Counted from the stretch's first letter, positions 17,902 to 27,216 are shown. The stretch: DNA of 64,000 nt from Virgibacillus sp. NKC19-16 (GCF_021560035.1 NZ_CP074373.1:2786001-2850000); one strand, 5' to 3'. A program made the numbers and translations. The notes: generated from the letters alone by a model not told the origin.

Positions 17902-18142
17902 ACTTATACTAAAACATTCAATTTTAAGTAGGCTTCTGCCAACCCCCTTGGACATACCAGTACTTTCAAAGCTTATCTCGTAAATATTAATATCTTTAGC
18001 ATTAATATCGATTTTAGCAGTATATTCTCAATCTCTTTATTCATCTTGGTTTATCCATGAACTTAACAACATTCCTGGGAAGAGCCTGCTTCAAATATGA
18101 GATATCCTTTGTATCTTCCATAAGAATTAAAATATCTACACT
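17896..18142 (-). pseudogene. decayed coding remnant upstream of the hairpin
   Basis: On the minus strand, short open stretches in two frames look protein-like: VDILILMEDTKDISYLKQAL in one, and INAKDINIYEISFESTGMSK ending at TAG 17896-17898 in another. No intact frame joins them. I do not recognise the family. The rest of the 17668-18193 gap holds only the promoter region and the hairpin. Confidence 0.35.
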
Positions 18143-18193
18143 ATTGAAAAAAATATATCTCTTTTTAACGGTTTTTATCCTAAGTGAAAACAC

Positions 18194-19606
18194 CTACCAA
18201 ACTCCAACAACCCCCTGCACATAAACCTGCACCACCACATAAAGCATGGCGGCATACTTCCAATTAAACTTCACCCCATTCGTAAACAAACTCAGTCCAT
18301 TATTTCCACTCAATACAATCACTGGCATAATCATCGGAGATAACAGAATAGAAATCGCGCTACCCGAGGTCACAACAAGAACGATTAACTCCGGTGGATA
18401 CGGAAGAGAGAGGCTTCCCAGTATTCCTCCAACCAACACCATGACCGTCAACGGCCCTAGCCCGAAAAAAGCTAGAATAATAACCATAAACGGCAGGAAA
18501 TATAGGACATTAATAAATGGTAATGACTCCTGCAGCGCGTAAATACCATCGACAACCAAGGACGCAAATCCAGTCTGATTTAAAGCAGAAATCATCATAC
18601 CTGCCCCCAACATGACACAGAGCTGATAGGATTGCTTGCCCATATCGGTTTGAACATATATTTTAGCTTCTTTCAGCAGATTCTTCGTCCTTTTTTTAAC
18701 CAGGTAATACACGCCGATCCAAACCAGCACGACCAGTGGAATGAGCACGAGAAGTTCGATCGGTAAGACAGCTTGTAATAGAAAAATAGTCCCAAATAAA
18801 GTCACAAATAAAACTACAAATTCCCTTACTCTATGATTTCTTTGTTTCCGATCTGTCGTATGACGAAGCACTTCACTGATCTCCGTTTGTAAGCCGGTAG
18901 TTAAATCAACCCCATACCGTTTTTCTTCAAAATGAGAAAAAGCAACGGCCAAAAAAATGCCGCAAATGGACATTCCTAACCCCTGAAAAATGGAAACCCA
19001 CAGCGAAGCATTCATCGCTTCCACCACAAACGCAAAACTCGGAATACTGACGACCCACATGGTTGAGAGTGCAAAACCACGGAGTACCGCTGTTCCTTTA
19101 AAATTTTCCCATGCCTCCCCCTTCTCATCCTTTAAAATCATATTCTCAAATTGATACATCATCGGAATGGATCCGAAGTTTAAAAAGTAAGCGATAATCT
19201 GGGTAAAAGAAGCCATTCCAACATAAAATTTGCGACTCGTATTCAGCATTTTATGCCCGAATCCCATGATCGCTTCCATATACGGCTCTTCTCTCAACAC
19301 CCAGCCTATCATAGGAATAACCACCAATAAGCCGATCATGTCACGCATTTGCAGGAACCCATTTAATATCCCCTCGGTCATCGATCCATTAGAAAAGAAT
19401 AATATGGCTATTCCCACCAAAAAGAGAGATAACGGTAGTTTAATGTTTTTCACCGTATAAGAAATGACCGCAAATAAGAATAAAGATAACCCACTAATAG
19501 ATAAGAAGAATAATAATATCTCCTTATCGTAAAAATAGGTAATAAAATGTAAAAGCGCATAAAAAGTAATGGATAGTCTTAATCCCCATTGGATCAATGC
19601 ATTCAT
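18194..19606 (-). CDS. predicted multi-pass membrane permease, family not recognised
   Basis: About 470 residues with roughly 12 hydrophobic segments arranged in two halves. The first half is TM-rich to residue 220. A cytoplasmic linker with KRYGVDLTTGLQTEISEVL follows, and the second half contains MLGAGMMISALNQTGF and FGLGPLTVMVLVGGILGSL, with GS-rich segments like those of ion-transporter superfamily carriers. I chose ATG 19606 (AAGGGAG nine bases upstream) over the frame start at 19642. It stands alone between the CoA operon and the sugar-acid operon. The local GC content is a little higher than in its neighbours. Function unknown beyond transport. Confidence 0.75.
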   Translation of the reverse strand: MNALIQWGLRLSITFYALLHFITYFYDKEILLFFLSISGLSLFLFAVISYTVKNIKLPLSLFLVGIAILFFSNGSMTEGILNGFLQMRDMIGLLVVIPMIGWVLREEPYMEAIMGFGHKMLNTSRKFYVGMASFTQIIAYFLNFGSIPMMYQFENMILKDEKGEAWENFKGTAVLRGFALSTMWVVSIPSFAFVVEAMNASLWVSIFQGLGMSICGIFLAVAFSHFEEKRYGVDLTTGLQTEISEVLRHTTDRKQRNHRVREFVVLFVTLFGTIFLLQAVLPIELLVLIPLVVLVWIGVYYLVKKRTKNLLKEAKIYVQTDMGKQSYQLCVMLGAGMMISALNQTGFASLVVDGIYALQESLPFINVLYFLPFMVIILAFFGLGPLTVMVLVGGILGSLSLPYPPELIVLVVTSGSAISILLSPMIMPVIVLSGNNGLSLFTNGVKFNWKYAAMLYVVVQVYVQGVVGVW

Positions 19607-19721
19607 ATGTAATGACTCCCTTATAATCTGTTCTCTAGACATAACTTTAGATTTATCAAAACTAAAAAAGATTTCAACTAATCATAGCATAAATCCCTCT
19701 ATACAATTTCTCAATACAAAA

Positions 19722-19759
19722 AACTGCTGAAACAATAAATCGCAACTGTTCCAGCAGTT
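19722..19759 (-). terminator. terminator of the sugar-acid/RuMP operon
   Basis: AACTGCTG / CAGCAGTT stem, extended by TGTT pairing, followed by TTTTTTG on the minus strand, 27 bp after the last gene of the operon. Confidence 0.85.
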
Positions 19760-19785
19760 ATAAAGGGATCCTAACTTCCCTACAT

Positions 19786-20412
19786 TTATTTAACCTCACT
19801 CATCATCTTTCTCATCTCAGCAGCAATCCCTTTAGGATTTTCCGCCTTCGTTATGGCACTTCCGACAATGACCGTATCGGGCTTTTCCTGAATAATAGCA
19901 GGAAGTGTATCTAGATTAACCCCGCCAGCCACAGTTACCTCAAAATCATATCCTTTCACTAAGGTAAACAATTCCGTATTAAAGTTTCCCTCTGATTGCT
20001 TATCTTTACCAACATGAAGACTGACAAGGTCGACACCCAGTTCCGCTAATTCTCCAATCACATCCCTTGAGTCAACCTCCAGAAGGTCAACCATTACACG
20101 ATTGTTGGTCTCTTTTGCAACCTGTAACGTATCTTTGATTGTCAAACTCGAGGAAAATGCCATCACCGTTGTGATATCAGCACCGGCCTCGAATGCCTGA
20201 AGTGCTTCATGCCTCCCTGCATCACAGGTTTTCATATCAGCAACAACCATTTTATCTGGAAAAAGTTTCTTAAGCTCACGGACAATTGGCATCCCGTATT
20301 CTTTAATAACACCAGTACCTATTTCAATGATATCAATTTCTCTCTCTGTTTCTTTTACAATCCGAATGCATTCATCCCTTGTTAAACGATCCAATGCAAG
20401 TTGCAATTTCAT
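19786..20412 (-). CDS. hxlA: 3-hexulose-6-phosphate synthase-like protein (HPS/KGPDC family)
   Basis: About 208 residues, an OMPDC-suprafamily TIM barrel. It has KLQLALDRL, IDIIEIGTGVIKEYG, the metal/catalytic VVADMKTCDAG (D-x-K-x-x-D), VSLHVGKD, and EVTVAGGVNLDTLP, IVGSAIT. HPS joins formaldehyde to ribulose 5-phosphate. The close relative KGPDC decarboxylates 3-keto-L-gulonate 6-phosphate. The overall match to Bacillus HxlA and the isomerase at 25.6 kb favour HPS. ATG 20412 is chosen because AGAGGTG lies six bases before it; an upstream GTG has none. Last gene of the operon. Confidence 0.82.
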   Translation of the reverse strand: MKLQLALDRLTRDECIRIVKETEREIDIIEIGTGVIKEYGMPIVRELKKLFPDKMVVADMKTCDAGRHEALQAFEAGADITTVMAFSSSLTIKDTLQVAKETNNRVMVDLLEVDSRDVIGELAELGVDLVSLHVGKDKQSEGNFNTELFTLVKGYDFEVTVAGGVNLDTLPAIIQEKPDTVIVGSAITKAENPKGIAAEMRKMMSEVK

Positions 20413-20427
20413 AGAATTCACCTCTTT

Positions 20428-21378
20428 TCATCGTTCAATACGTTCTATCTCACCAATCTTCCCCTGTACATCCTCATAATACGGCAACCCTTCATTATCA
20501 CCAACAACCCCTACGACCATCGAACCGATTGTATTAGCAAAATGCAGTGTTCTCTCCAGTGGCCAGTCATGCAAAATTCCATAAATAATTCCAGCATTAA
20601 ATCCATCTCCAGCACCAACCGTATCAACAACTTTTGATGCTTTAATCGGAGGGGATTCGATAATCTCATCATTTTGATAGCCTACAGACCCTTTATCCCC
20701 TTGTTTTACTGCGACAAAGGAAATGCCTAATTCCTTTGCTTTTTCAATAATCGTTTTCGGATCCTTTTCCCCGATAATGATATCCATTTCCTCATCACCT
20801 GCAAGCAAGATATCCACATGTGGCAGTATTCTGGATAATACTTCTCGAGCCTTTTCTTTGCTCCACATGCGCAGACGAATATTTGGATCAAAGGAAATTT
20901 TTAATCCGTATTTTTTTGCTAATTCAATTGCACGGTCGAATACAGCTATATTTGCTGAGTCAATTGCCGGATAAATACCTGTTATATGAAGTATTTTTGC
21001 CTGTTGGAAATACTCCTCATCCAGGCTCTCCGGTGTCAACGTCAGTGTAGGAGACTTGTCACGGTAATAAAATGTCCGTACATTTCCGTCTTCCATGATT
21101 TCTTTAAAGTTCAATGAAGTTGGGTAACCATCTACAAATTCCACCTTGGAAACATCAATCCCTTCCCCTCGAGCAAAATTCTTAATGTATTTTCCAAATT
21201 CATCATTGCCTAACCTACTGATGTATCCGGCCTTTAGCCCAAGACGAGCACAGCCAATAGCCAAGTTCAATTCAGCACCACCAATTTTTTTCTCAAAGGC
21301 GTTCACAAATTTCATTGGTCCGGTTGAACCGGGATTGAATGCGATCATCGCTTCCCCAATTGTAATTACATCATTCAC
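20428..21378 (-). CDS. kdgK: 2-keto-3-deoxygluconate kinase (PfkB family)
   Basis: About 316 residues of the ribokinase/PfkB fold. N-terminal VITIGEAMIAFNPG, then FEKKIGGAELNLAIGCARLG, YYRDKSPTLTLTPE (typical of KDG kinases), SFDPNIRLRMW, and the catalytic VDTVGAGDGFNAGIIYG. It phosphorylates KDG to KDPG for the aldolase at 25 kb. GTG 21378 preceded by GGAGG at seven bases is preferred to the upstream ATG 21396, which would put the ribosome binding site inside the gene. It lies 15 bp from the HPS gene. Confidence 0.9.
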   Translation of the reverse strand: MNDVITIGEAMIAFNPGSTGPMKFVNAFEKKIGGAELNLAIGCARLGLKAGYISRLGNDEFGKYIKNFARGEGIDVSKVEFVDGYPTSLNFKEIMEDGNVRTFYYRDKSPTLTLTPESLDEEYFQQAKILHITGIYPAIDSANIAVFDRAIELAKKYGLKISFDPNIRLRMWSKEKAREVLSRILPHVDILLAGDEEMDIIIGEKDPKTIIEKAKELGISFVAVKQGDKGSVGYQNDEIIESPPIKASKVVDTVGAGDGFNAGIIYGILHDWPLERTLHFANTIGSMVVGVVGDNEGLPYYEDVQGKIGEIERIER

Positions 21379-21415
21379 TTCTATACCTCCAAGCATATTA
21401 CGTTAGATAAGTCAA

Positions 21416-22081
21416 CTAGGATAAAATTTCAATGCCACCATTCCGTGCTACAATCACTTTATCAGTCATTTCTACAAATAATCCTGTTTCCACGACGCCA
21501 ACCATCAGCTTTAATTGTTCATGTAAATTTTTCGGCTGATCAATTTTACCAAATTTACAATCAAGAATATAATTCCCATTATCTGATACAAATACGCTGC
21601 CATCCTTTTTTCTTAAACTTGGAACGCCACCAAGATCGGCAATGTTCCAAGATGTGACTCCCCAGCCAAAAGGAATCACTTCCACCGGCAGGGAAAATTC
21701 GCCTAAATGAGAAACGACTTTAGATTGATCTACAATAACAACCAGCTCTTTTGCCATTGCATCAATAATTTTTTCCCTAACCAGTGAACCACCTCCACCT
21801 TTAAGAAGATTTAGACCACTGTCAACTTCATCTGCTCCATCAACAGCAATATCAATTTTATCTGCATTAGAAAAGTCCGTTAATGGGACACCAAGCTCTA
21901 TCGCCAGCCGTTCTGTTTTCTGGGAAGAAGGAATCCCTTTAATATCCAATCCTTCTTTTACGCGTTTGCTTAAGCTTTTAAGCATCCAGTTAACAGTCGA
22001 TCCAGAACCCAAACCAATAGTCATACCGTTCTTTATCAAGCTAACTGCCTCTTCACCAGCTACTTTTTTATCACTATTCAT
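21416..22081 (-). CDS. rpiA: ribose-5-phosphate isomerase A
   Basis: A 221-residue RpiA with all signature motifs: TIGLGSGSTVNWML, IDIAVDGADEVDSGLNLLKGGGGSLVREKI, and KLMVGVVETGLFVEM. It interconverts ribulose 5-phosphate and ribose 5-phosphate. Its presence in an HPS/PHI operon suggests that ribulose 5-phosphate made or used there is linked to the pentose pool. Strong AAGGAG site. Confidence 0.95.
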   Translation of the reverse strand: MNSDKKVAGEEAVSLIKNGMTIGLGSGSTVNWMLKSLSKRVKEGLDIKGIPSSQKTERLAIELGVPLTDFSNADKIDIAVDGADEVDSGLNLLKGGGGSLVREKIIDAMAKELVVIVDQSKVVSHLGEFSLPVEVIPFGWGVTSWNIADLGGVPSLRKKDGSVFVSDNGNYILDCKFGKIDQPKNLHEQLKLMVGVVETGLFVEMTDKVIVARNGGIEILS

Positions 22082-22116
22082 ATCATTTCGCTCCTTTTTT
22101 CATTGAAGCTATTCAG

Positions 22117-23403
22117 TTAAAACAAATCCGGATTAATCCATTCTGGAATAGAAAATGCGAGATCCGGGAAGAAAGCAACAAATAACAGTACTACTAAAAT
22201 AATAGCAAGATAAGGCAGCACTGCAACAAATGACCTTTCAATCGATAATTCCCCAATTTTAGAAGAGAGTAATAGAACTAAGCCATATGGAGGCGTTGCA
22301 AGTCCAACTGCTAGTGTAATAACAACGATTAACCCGAGATGCACCGGATCTATGCCAAACTCTAGTGCTGCTGGCAATACAATTGGAACAAATAGAATCA
22401 TTGCTGGAATCGCATCCATAAATGTACCTACGAATAAGAAAAATGCAATGATGATTAAAATAAATAGCCATTCCGCTCCAACATTATTTGCGAAGAATTC
22501 CTGAGCCATCGCACCCAATTGATAGTAACTCATCAATTCACCTAGCGCACTTGCAGCTGCTAATGCAAATAAAGATAGAGAACTCAATGCTAGTGTATCC
22601 ATTAATATTTTCGGTAAATCTTTCATTTTCAACGTTTTATAGAAATACATACTTATTAAAAACGTATACAGTGATGCAATTGCCGCAGCCTCTGTAGCAG
22701 TAAAGAATCCAGAAATTATTCCGCCTATAATAATAATAGGTGTTAATAAAGCTGGAATCGACTCCATAAATAACTTTGCAAATTCCCTAAACTCTGTACG
22801 AGCCGTTTTCGGATAATTTCGTTTTACAGCTATAATATAAACAAAGATCATCATACCGAGTCCAATTAAAATACCGGGTATAATTCCTCCAAGAAACAAT
22901 GCACCGATTGAAGCATTCGTTAAACCAGCGAAAATAATCATCGGAATACTAGGAGGAATTACAACCCCTACTGTTGATGAAGCTGCAGTAACCCCTACTG
23001 CTGTTTCCTTGTCATAGCCCTTCTTAAGCATGCTTGGGATAAGAATTTTCCCAACACCTGCAGCATCAGCCTGTGATGCACCTGAAACTCCCGCGAACAT
23101 CATTGATACAAGTATGTTTGCATGTGCTAGGCCTCCACGGATCGGACCGACAATTGCTAATGCAAGGTCAATCAATTTTTCGGAAATTTTTCCGGAGTTC
23201 ATCAAATTGGCAGCAAGTATAAATAATGGTACAGCCAACAGTACAAAGGAATCCAGACCATTTACCATTTTCATTGGTACCGATGCTTCAGGAGTGTAAG
23301 GAATGCCCACAATACCTAGTAATGCCACAATTCCAATAACAAAAGCAATCGGTACACCGACTAACATTAATACAATAAATAGCCCAAGTAATAGAAATCC
23401 CAT
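22117..23403 (-). CDS. dctM: TRAP transporter large permease DctM
   Basis: A 428-residue permease with about 12 transmembrane helices. Family motifs: FVIGIVALLGI, AVPLFILAANLMNSG, SGASQADAAGVGKILIPSMLKKGYD, VIPPSIPMIIFAGL, and LGLATPPYG-like VGLATPPYGLVLLL. It forms the translocation pathway with DctQ and overlaps the dctQ stop by one base. Confidence 0.96.
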   Translation of the reverse strand: MGFLLLGLFIVLMLVGVPIAFVIGIVALLGIVGIPYTPEASVPMKMVNGLDSFVLLAVPLFILAANLMNSGKISEKLIDLALAIVGPIRGGLAHANILVSMMFAGVSGASQADAAGVGKILIPSMLKKGYDKETAVGVTAASSTVGVVIPPSIPMIIFAGLTNASIGALFLGGIIPGILIGLGMMIFVYIIAVKRNYPKTARTEFREFAKLFMESIPALLTPIIIIGGIISGFFTATEAAAIASLYTFLISMYFYKTLKMKDLPKILMDTLALSSLSLFALAAASALGELMSYYQLGAMAQEFFANNVGAEWLFILIIIAFFLFVGTFMDAIPAMILFVPIVLPAALEFGIDPVHLGLIVVITLAVGLATPPYGLVLLLSSKIGELSIERSFVAVLPYLAIILVVLLFVAFFPDLAFSIPEWINPDLF

Positions 23404-23888
23404 TATTCATTTACCTCCTTTACTTTAAGCGCTTTAATATGATCCATTAAGTGTACTACTGAATAAATAATCATTGTTCCTGCCATAATTGGAATTGCTA
23501 TCCATACATAACCCATTTTCATTTCCGGAATGGTTGACCATGTGTAATTCCAGAATTCTACAACTACCTGGATGCCTAGTAAGAAAATAGCAATATTAAA
23601 TGCGATAAGCACCAAATCATTAAATATATTAAGTGATAATTTTCTCTTACCTTTCAACTTTCTCTGAAAGTAATCAAAGTTAAAATGCTCACGGCGGTTC
23701 ACCATTACAGCAGCTCCCATAAGGATCGCCCATATAAAGGAATAATTGGCAACCTCTTCTGTCCAGATAACCGATATACCTAAATAACGCGTTCCAATCT
23801 GCAGTATAATCACCAAAAAGAATAGACATAAAAAGATCATTCCTGCGACGATTTGCGCTTTTTCAAGTGTCTGTACAAAACGTTTCAC
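23403..23888 (-). CDS. dctQ: TRAP transporter small permease DctQ
   Basis: A 161-residue protein with four transmembrane helices and the DctQ pattern RYLGISVIWTEEVANYSFIWAILMGAAVMVNRREH around residues 32-67. Start is GTG 23888 with GGGAGG upstream. It links DctM and DctP. Confidence 0.94.
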   Translation of the reverse strand: MKRFVQTLEKAQIVAGMIFLCLFFLVIILQIGTRYLGISVIWTEEVANYSFIWAILMGAAVMVNRREHFNFDYFQRKLKGKRKLSLNIFNDLVLIAFNIAIFLLGIQVVVEFWNYTWSTIPEMKMGYVWIAIPIMAGTMIIYSVVHLMDHIKALKVKEVNE

Positions 23889-23912
23889 TTGGTTTACCTC
23901 CCTAAAAATTAG

Positions 23913-24932
23913 TTATTCCAAATCCCTTATCTTTTGCAACATTTCTTCTACACCGATTTCTTCTGCATATTCATCCTGAATCGGCTTAGCTATTTCTATG
24001 AAAGGCTCTCTATCAATCTCGTTAACGACAGCTCCTTCTTCAATTGCTTGTTCCTTATACTCTACATCTTGTGCGCTGGTAACCTCACGTTCGGTTTCAA
24101 CGGATGCTTCTGCCGCCTGTAAAATAATATCCTGATGTTCCTCGGAATAACTATCGAATTTTTCCCCATTCGTTAAAAGAAATCTAGTTGTATAATCATG
24201 TGCTGTCTCCGTTATATATTTGCCATTTGGAGTCGTGTGATGAGCCTGCTGTACAAAAAATGGATAAGCGTTTTCAGATGAGTCAACAACATCCTGTTGC
24301 AATCCCTGATACAGTTCCCCCCATGATATAGAGGAAGGAATAGCTCCTGTAGCCTCCCAAAAGTCTGAGATTACACCAGACGTTTGTGTACGGAGTGACA
24401 CACCTTGCAGATCATCAACTGACTCTAAGGGTGCTTTACCATAAAAATGTCTGACACCTGCCGACCAATAACCTAATAATTTAAAGGAATTATTGGACTT
24501 TTCGTTTATGATTTCAGCCATCTCCTGACCGACTTCTCCATCAACAGTTTTCTCCCAATGCTCATAACTGTTAAATAGATAGGGTGCTGAAAATAAATCT
24601 ACTTCACGTATCCCTGTCTGTGTCATGAAACCAGGTGATGCTAAAACAACATCAGCCCCGCCCAATTGAAGTTTTTCGATGAGCTCTGATTCTTCCGTTC
24701 CAATTGTTCCAGCGTGTACTTCTACTTCTATTGATCCATTTGATTTTTCTTCTGCAACCTCTTTAAATTCCATTAGACCTGCCTGATAAGGACTGTCCGG
24801 GGAAGTTTGGTTATGTGCTGCAACAATTTTAATCGTTCCATCATCCTCAGGATCGGCTTCATTCGTGCAGGCCGCGAGTAGAGTAACCGTTGCCAACAGA
24901 AATAATATGAAAGCGTATTTAGTTTTTCTCAT
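23913..24932 (-). CDS. dctP: TRAP transporter substrate-binding lipoprotein DctP
   Basis: A 339-residue DctP with lipobox LLAAC (Cys21). The binding domain has NQTSPDSPYQAGLMEFKEVAEEKSNGSIEVEV, GGADVVLASPGFM, the ligand-carboxylate Arg region SLRTQTSGVI, and GLQQDVVDSSENA. DctP receptors of this kind bind sugar acids such as galactonate, glucuronate or 2,3-diketogulonate. The neighbouring KDG kinase and aldolase favour a hexonate or uronate. Confidence 0.93.
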   Translation of the reverse strand: MRKTKYAFILFLLATVTLLAACTNEADPEDDGTIKIVAAHNQTSPDSPYQAGLMEFKEVAEEKSNGSIEVEVHAGTIGTEESELIEKLQLGGADVVLASPGFMTQTGIREVDLFSAPYLFNSYEHWEKTVDGEVGQEMAEIINEKSNNSFKLLGYWSAGVRHFYGKAPLESVDDLQGVSLRTQTSGVISDFWEATGAIPSSISWGELYQGLQQDVVDSSENAYPFFVQQAHHTTPNGKYITETAHDYTTRFLLTNGEKFDSYSEEHQDIILQAAEASVETEREVTSAQDVEYKEQAIEEGAVVNEIDREPFIEIAKPIQDEYAEEIGVEEMLQKIRDLE

Positions 24933-24965
24933 CGTGATAAGCTCCTTTCTTATTTTCTCTGAAAT

Positions 24966-25604
24966 TTAGGCTTCAAGTTCTTTCAGCTTTTCCCTGTATT
25001 GATGTGCTCTTTTCGTTAATTGCTTATAGTCTTCTTCCGTTTTCAGTTCCTTCGCATTGACCAGATTGCTGCCGATTCCCACTGCTGCACTTCCTTTTGA
25101 TAGATAATCATTCATATTTTCCAGTGTAATCCCACCTGTAACCATTGCTTGGACATGTGGAAGCGGGCCAAGAATAGTTTTAATATAATTCGGACCAAAT
25201 GCATCTGCCGGAAAAACTTTTACCATCTTTGCCCCATGTTCATAAGCTGTTAAGATTTCAGTTGGCGTTAATACACCGGGAATATTCAATACGCCGTAGC
25301 GGTTCGTTAATTTCAGGGTATCTGTGTTTAAAGTAGGTGACACGATGAACGCGGCTCCTGCTAGTATTACTGCCCTAGCTGTTTCAGGGTCCAGAACTGT
25401 TCCCGCTCCAATATGCATGTCACTGCTTGTGTTTCTTACTGCCGTTTCAATCACTCGCTCAACATGCGGCGTCTCTGCAGTTATTTCAACAGCTTTCACT
25501 CCGCCTTCGGATAGTGCCTCAAGTATTGGGACGATATTTTGTTCATCCGCCTTGCGAATGACTGCTACAATTTTATTATTTTTAATCGTTTCTATTGTTG
25601 TCAT
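24966..25604 (-). CDS. eda: KDPG/KHG aldolase family protein with altered active-site motif
   Basis: A 212-residue class I aldolase TIM barrel. The Schiff-base lysine motif MVKVFPADAFGP is intact near residue 130, as is GAGTVLDPETARAV. The first signature normally reads E-I/V-T-L/F-R-T. Here it is EITAETPH, so the Arg usually lining the phosphate/substrate pocket is Glu. Activity on KDPG is plausible given kdgK in the operon, but the change allows a different 2-keto-3-deoxy acid phosphate. Confidence 0.87.
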   Translation of the reverse strand: MTTIETIKNNKIVAVIRKADEQNIVPILEALSEGGVKAVEITAETPHVERVIETAVRNTSSDMHIGAGTVLDPETARAVILAGAAFIVSPTLNTDTLKLTNRYGVLNIPGVLTPTEILTAYEHGAKMVKVFPADAFGPNYIKTILGPLPHVQAMVTGGITLENMNDYLSKGSAAVGIGSNLVNAKELKTEEDYKQLTKRAHQYREKLKELEA

Positions 25605-25622
25605 CTTAAGCCTCTCCTCTAT

Positions 25623-26177
25623 TTATTCTAAATTTGCATGCTTTTTATTTAAGGCGTTTTCCTGTCCTCCAGAATGTTGTTGTAGGAGATAGACCACGAT
25701 AGCGTCTAAAAGTAAATGTGCTGACTGATCAAATTGACTTCCCAGCGGCTGGATCGTATCAGGCTCCGATTCCAAGCGTTTCTTTGTTGCTGCAGGAATG
25801 CGTACAGAACAATCACTTAAGCCTCCAATAGCGGAATCTTTATTTGTAGTAATTAAAGCTACTCTAGCATCAATTTCTTTTGCTTTTGTCGCATACTGTT
25901 TTAATGATCCGGTACTTCCAGAGCCTGAAATAATAACTAATAAATCACCAGATTCAATACTTGGAGTTATCGTTTCCCCAACTACATAAACCGGGTAGGC
26001 GCTATGCATTAAACGCATGGCAAACACTTTGCCGATTAAACCGGATCGGCCGGTTCCAGCTATAAATATTCGGTTCGCATGCTGGATTTCATTAGCTAAT
26101 ACTTCTGTTTCACCGGGATCTACCTGCTGTAAAACTTCATTTATCTCATTACCAATGGTTTTAATAATATGTTCCAT
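25623..26177 (-). CDS. hxlB: 6-phospho-3-hexuloisomerase-like SIS protein
   Basis: A 184-residue single SIS-domain protein. FIAGTGRSGLIGKVFAMRLMHSAYPVYVVGE, LVIISGSGSTGSLKQYA and PLGSQFDQSAHLLLDAIVVYLL closely follow the PHI (HxlB) pattern. PHI converts D-arabino-3-hexulose 6-phosphate to fructose 6-phosphate and works with HPS. Unusually, synthase and isomerase genes sit at opposite ends of the operon, separated by six genes, rather than side by side. Strong AAAGGAGG site. Confidence 0.87.
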   Translation of the reverse strand: MEHIIKTIGNEINEVLQQVDPGETEVLANEIQHANRIFIAGTGRSGLIGKVFAMRLMHSAYPVYVVGETITPSIESGDLLVIISGSGSTGSLKQYATKAKEIDARVALITTNKDSAIGGLSDCSVRIPAATKKRLESEPDTIQPLGSQFDQSAHLLLDAIVVYLLQQHSGGQENALNKKHANLE

Positions 26178-26211
26178 TTCAAATTCCTCCTTTGTAGATG
26201 TACGGTCTATT

Positions 26212-27216
26212 TTAGCAAGATGCTCTTTTTATTAATTCCGGTTCAAACCTGTAAATTTCAGAATCTACATCGGAATCTTTCTCCCCTATTCGATTTAATA
26301 ACAACTCGGCCGCTTTTTTCCCCATTTCAAACACTGGCTGTGCAACTGTGGTCAATGCAGGACTGTAAAACTCGGAAAACGAAACATCATCAATTCCGAT
26401 TACTGCTAGATCCTCGGGTATGTTTAGTTGATGTTCCTTCGTATACATTAGAATTTCAAATAGAACGCGATCATTCATTGCCAAAAGAGCTTCTGGCGGG
26501 TTAGGCAACGTAAGCATTCGATGTAACGCCATTTGTATATCCGAAATTTCTCCACTAACTAAATAATCAGGTTGAAAAGGAATACCATGTTTTTGCAATA
26601 CCTTTTTATACCCATCTATTCGTTCCAGTCTGGGTGTTACATAGTGACTCAGCGGTGGGGTTACCATTCCAATTTGCTTATATCCACTCCCTATAAATTC
26701 TTCTACTGCTAATGAGGAAGCCCTTTCATTATCTAATAAAATAGTATCGACTAATATCCCAGGAACAAGCCTGTCCATAAAAACAACTGGATAATTATCA
26801 TTTAGTAATCCTTTATATAAATCAACATTACCTCCTGTAGGAAATGCTATAATCCCATCCACCTGTTTGGCACGAAGCATATCAATGTAACGTTTCTCTT
26901 TAATAGGGTCGTCATCTGCATTGCAGACAATCACGTGGAAATTCGATTCATTGCAAAAATCCTCAATTGCACGAATAACCTGTGTTGAAAAAACGTGTAA
27001 TATATTAGCAACGATTACACCAATGGTTGAAGTGGATTTTTGCTTTAAGCTTCTAGCTATTATATTCGGGCTGTAACCCAATTCCTCAACTGCCAGTTCA
27101 ATCCGCTTCTTTGTTTTTTCACCCATATAATCATAGCGTTGATTCAAATATTGCGATACAGTGCTTTTTGACACTTCAGCACGCTTCGCCACATCTGCAA
27201 TTGTAGTCGTTTTCAT
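26212..27216 (-). CDS. LacI family transcriptional regulator (KdgR-like)
   Basis: A 334-residue regulator. The N-terminal LacI helix-turn-helix reads TIADVAKRAEVSKSTVSQYLNQ and the hinge IIARSLKQKSTSTIGVIV. A periplasmic-binding-like effector domain follows, ending PVFEMGKKAAELLLNRI. It heads the sugar-acid operon. Two overlapping near-palindromic operators and a TGTAAA-CGA-TTTACA dyad lie 37-96 bp upstream, so autoregulation is likely. The effector is probably a pathway intermediate such as KDG or KDPG. Confidence 0.92.
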   Translation of the reverse strand: MKTTTIADVAKRAEVSKSTVSQYLNQRYDYMGEKTKKRIELAVEELGYSPNIIARSLKQKSTSTIGVIVANILHVFSTQVIRAIEDFCNESNFHVIVCNADDDPIKEKRYIDMLRAKQVDGIIAFPTGGNVDLYKGLLNDNYPVVFMDRLVPGILVDTILLDNERASSLAVEEFIGSGYKQIGMVTPPLSHYVTPRLERIDGYKKVLQKHGIPFQPDYLVSGEISDIQMALHRMLTLPNPPEALLAMNDRVLFEILMYTKEHQLNIPEDLAVIGIDDVSFSEFYSPALTTVAQPVFEMGKKAAELLLNRIGEKDSDVDSEIYRFEPELIKRASC

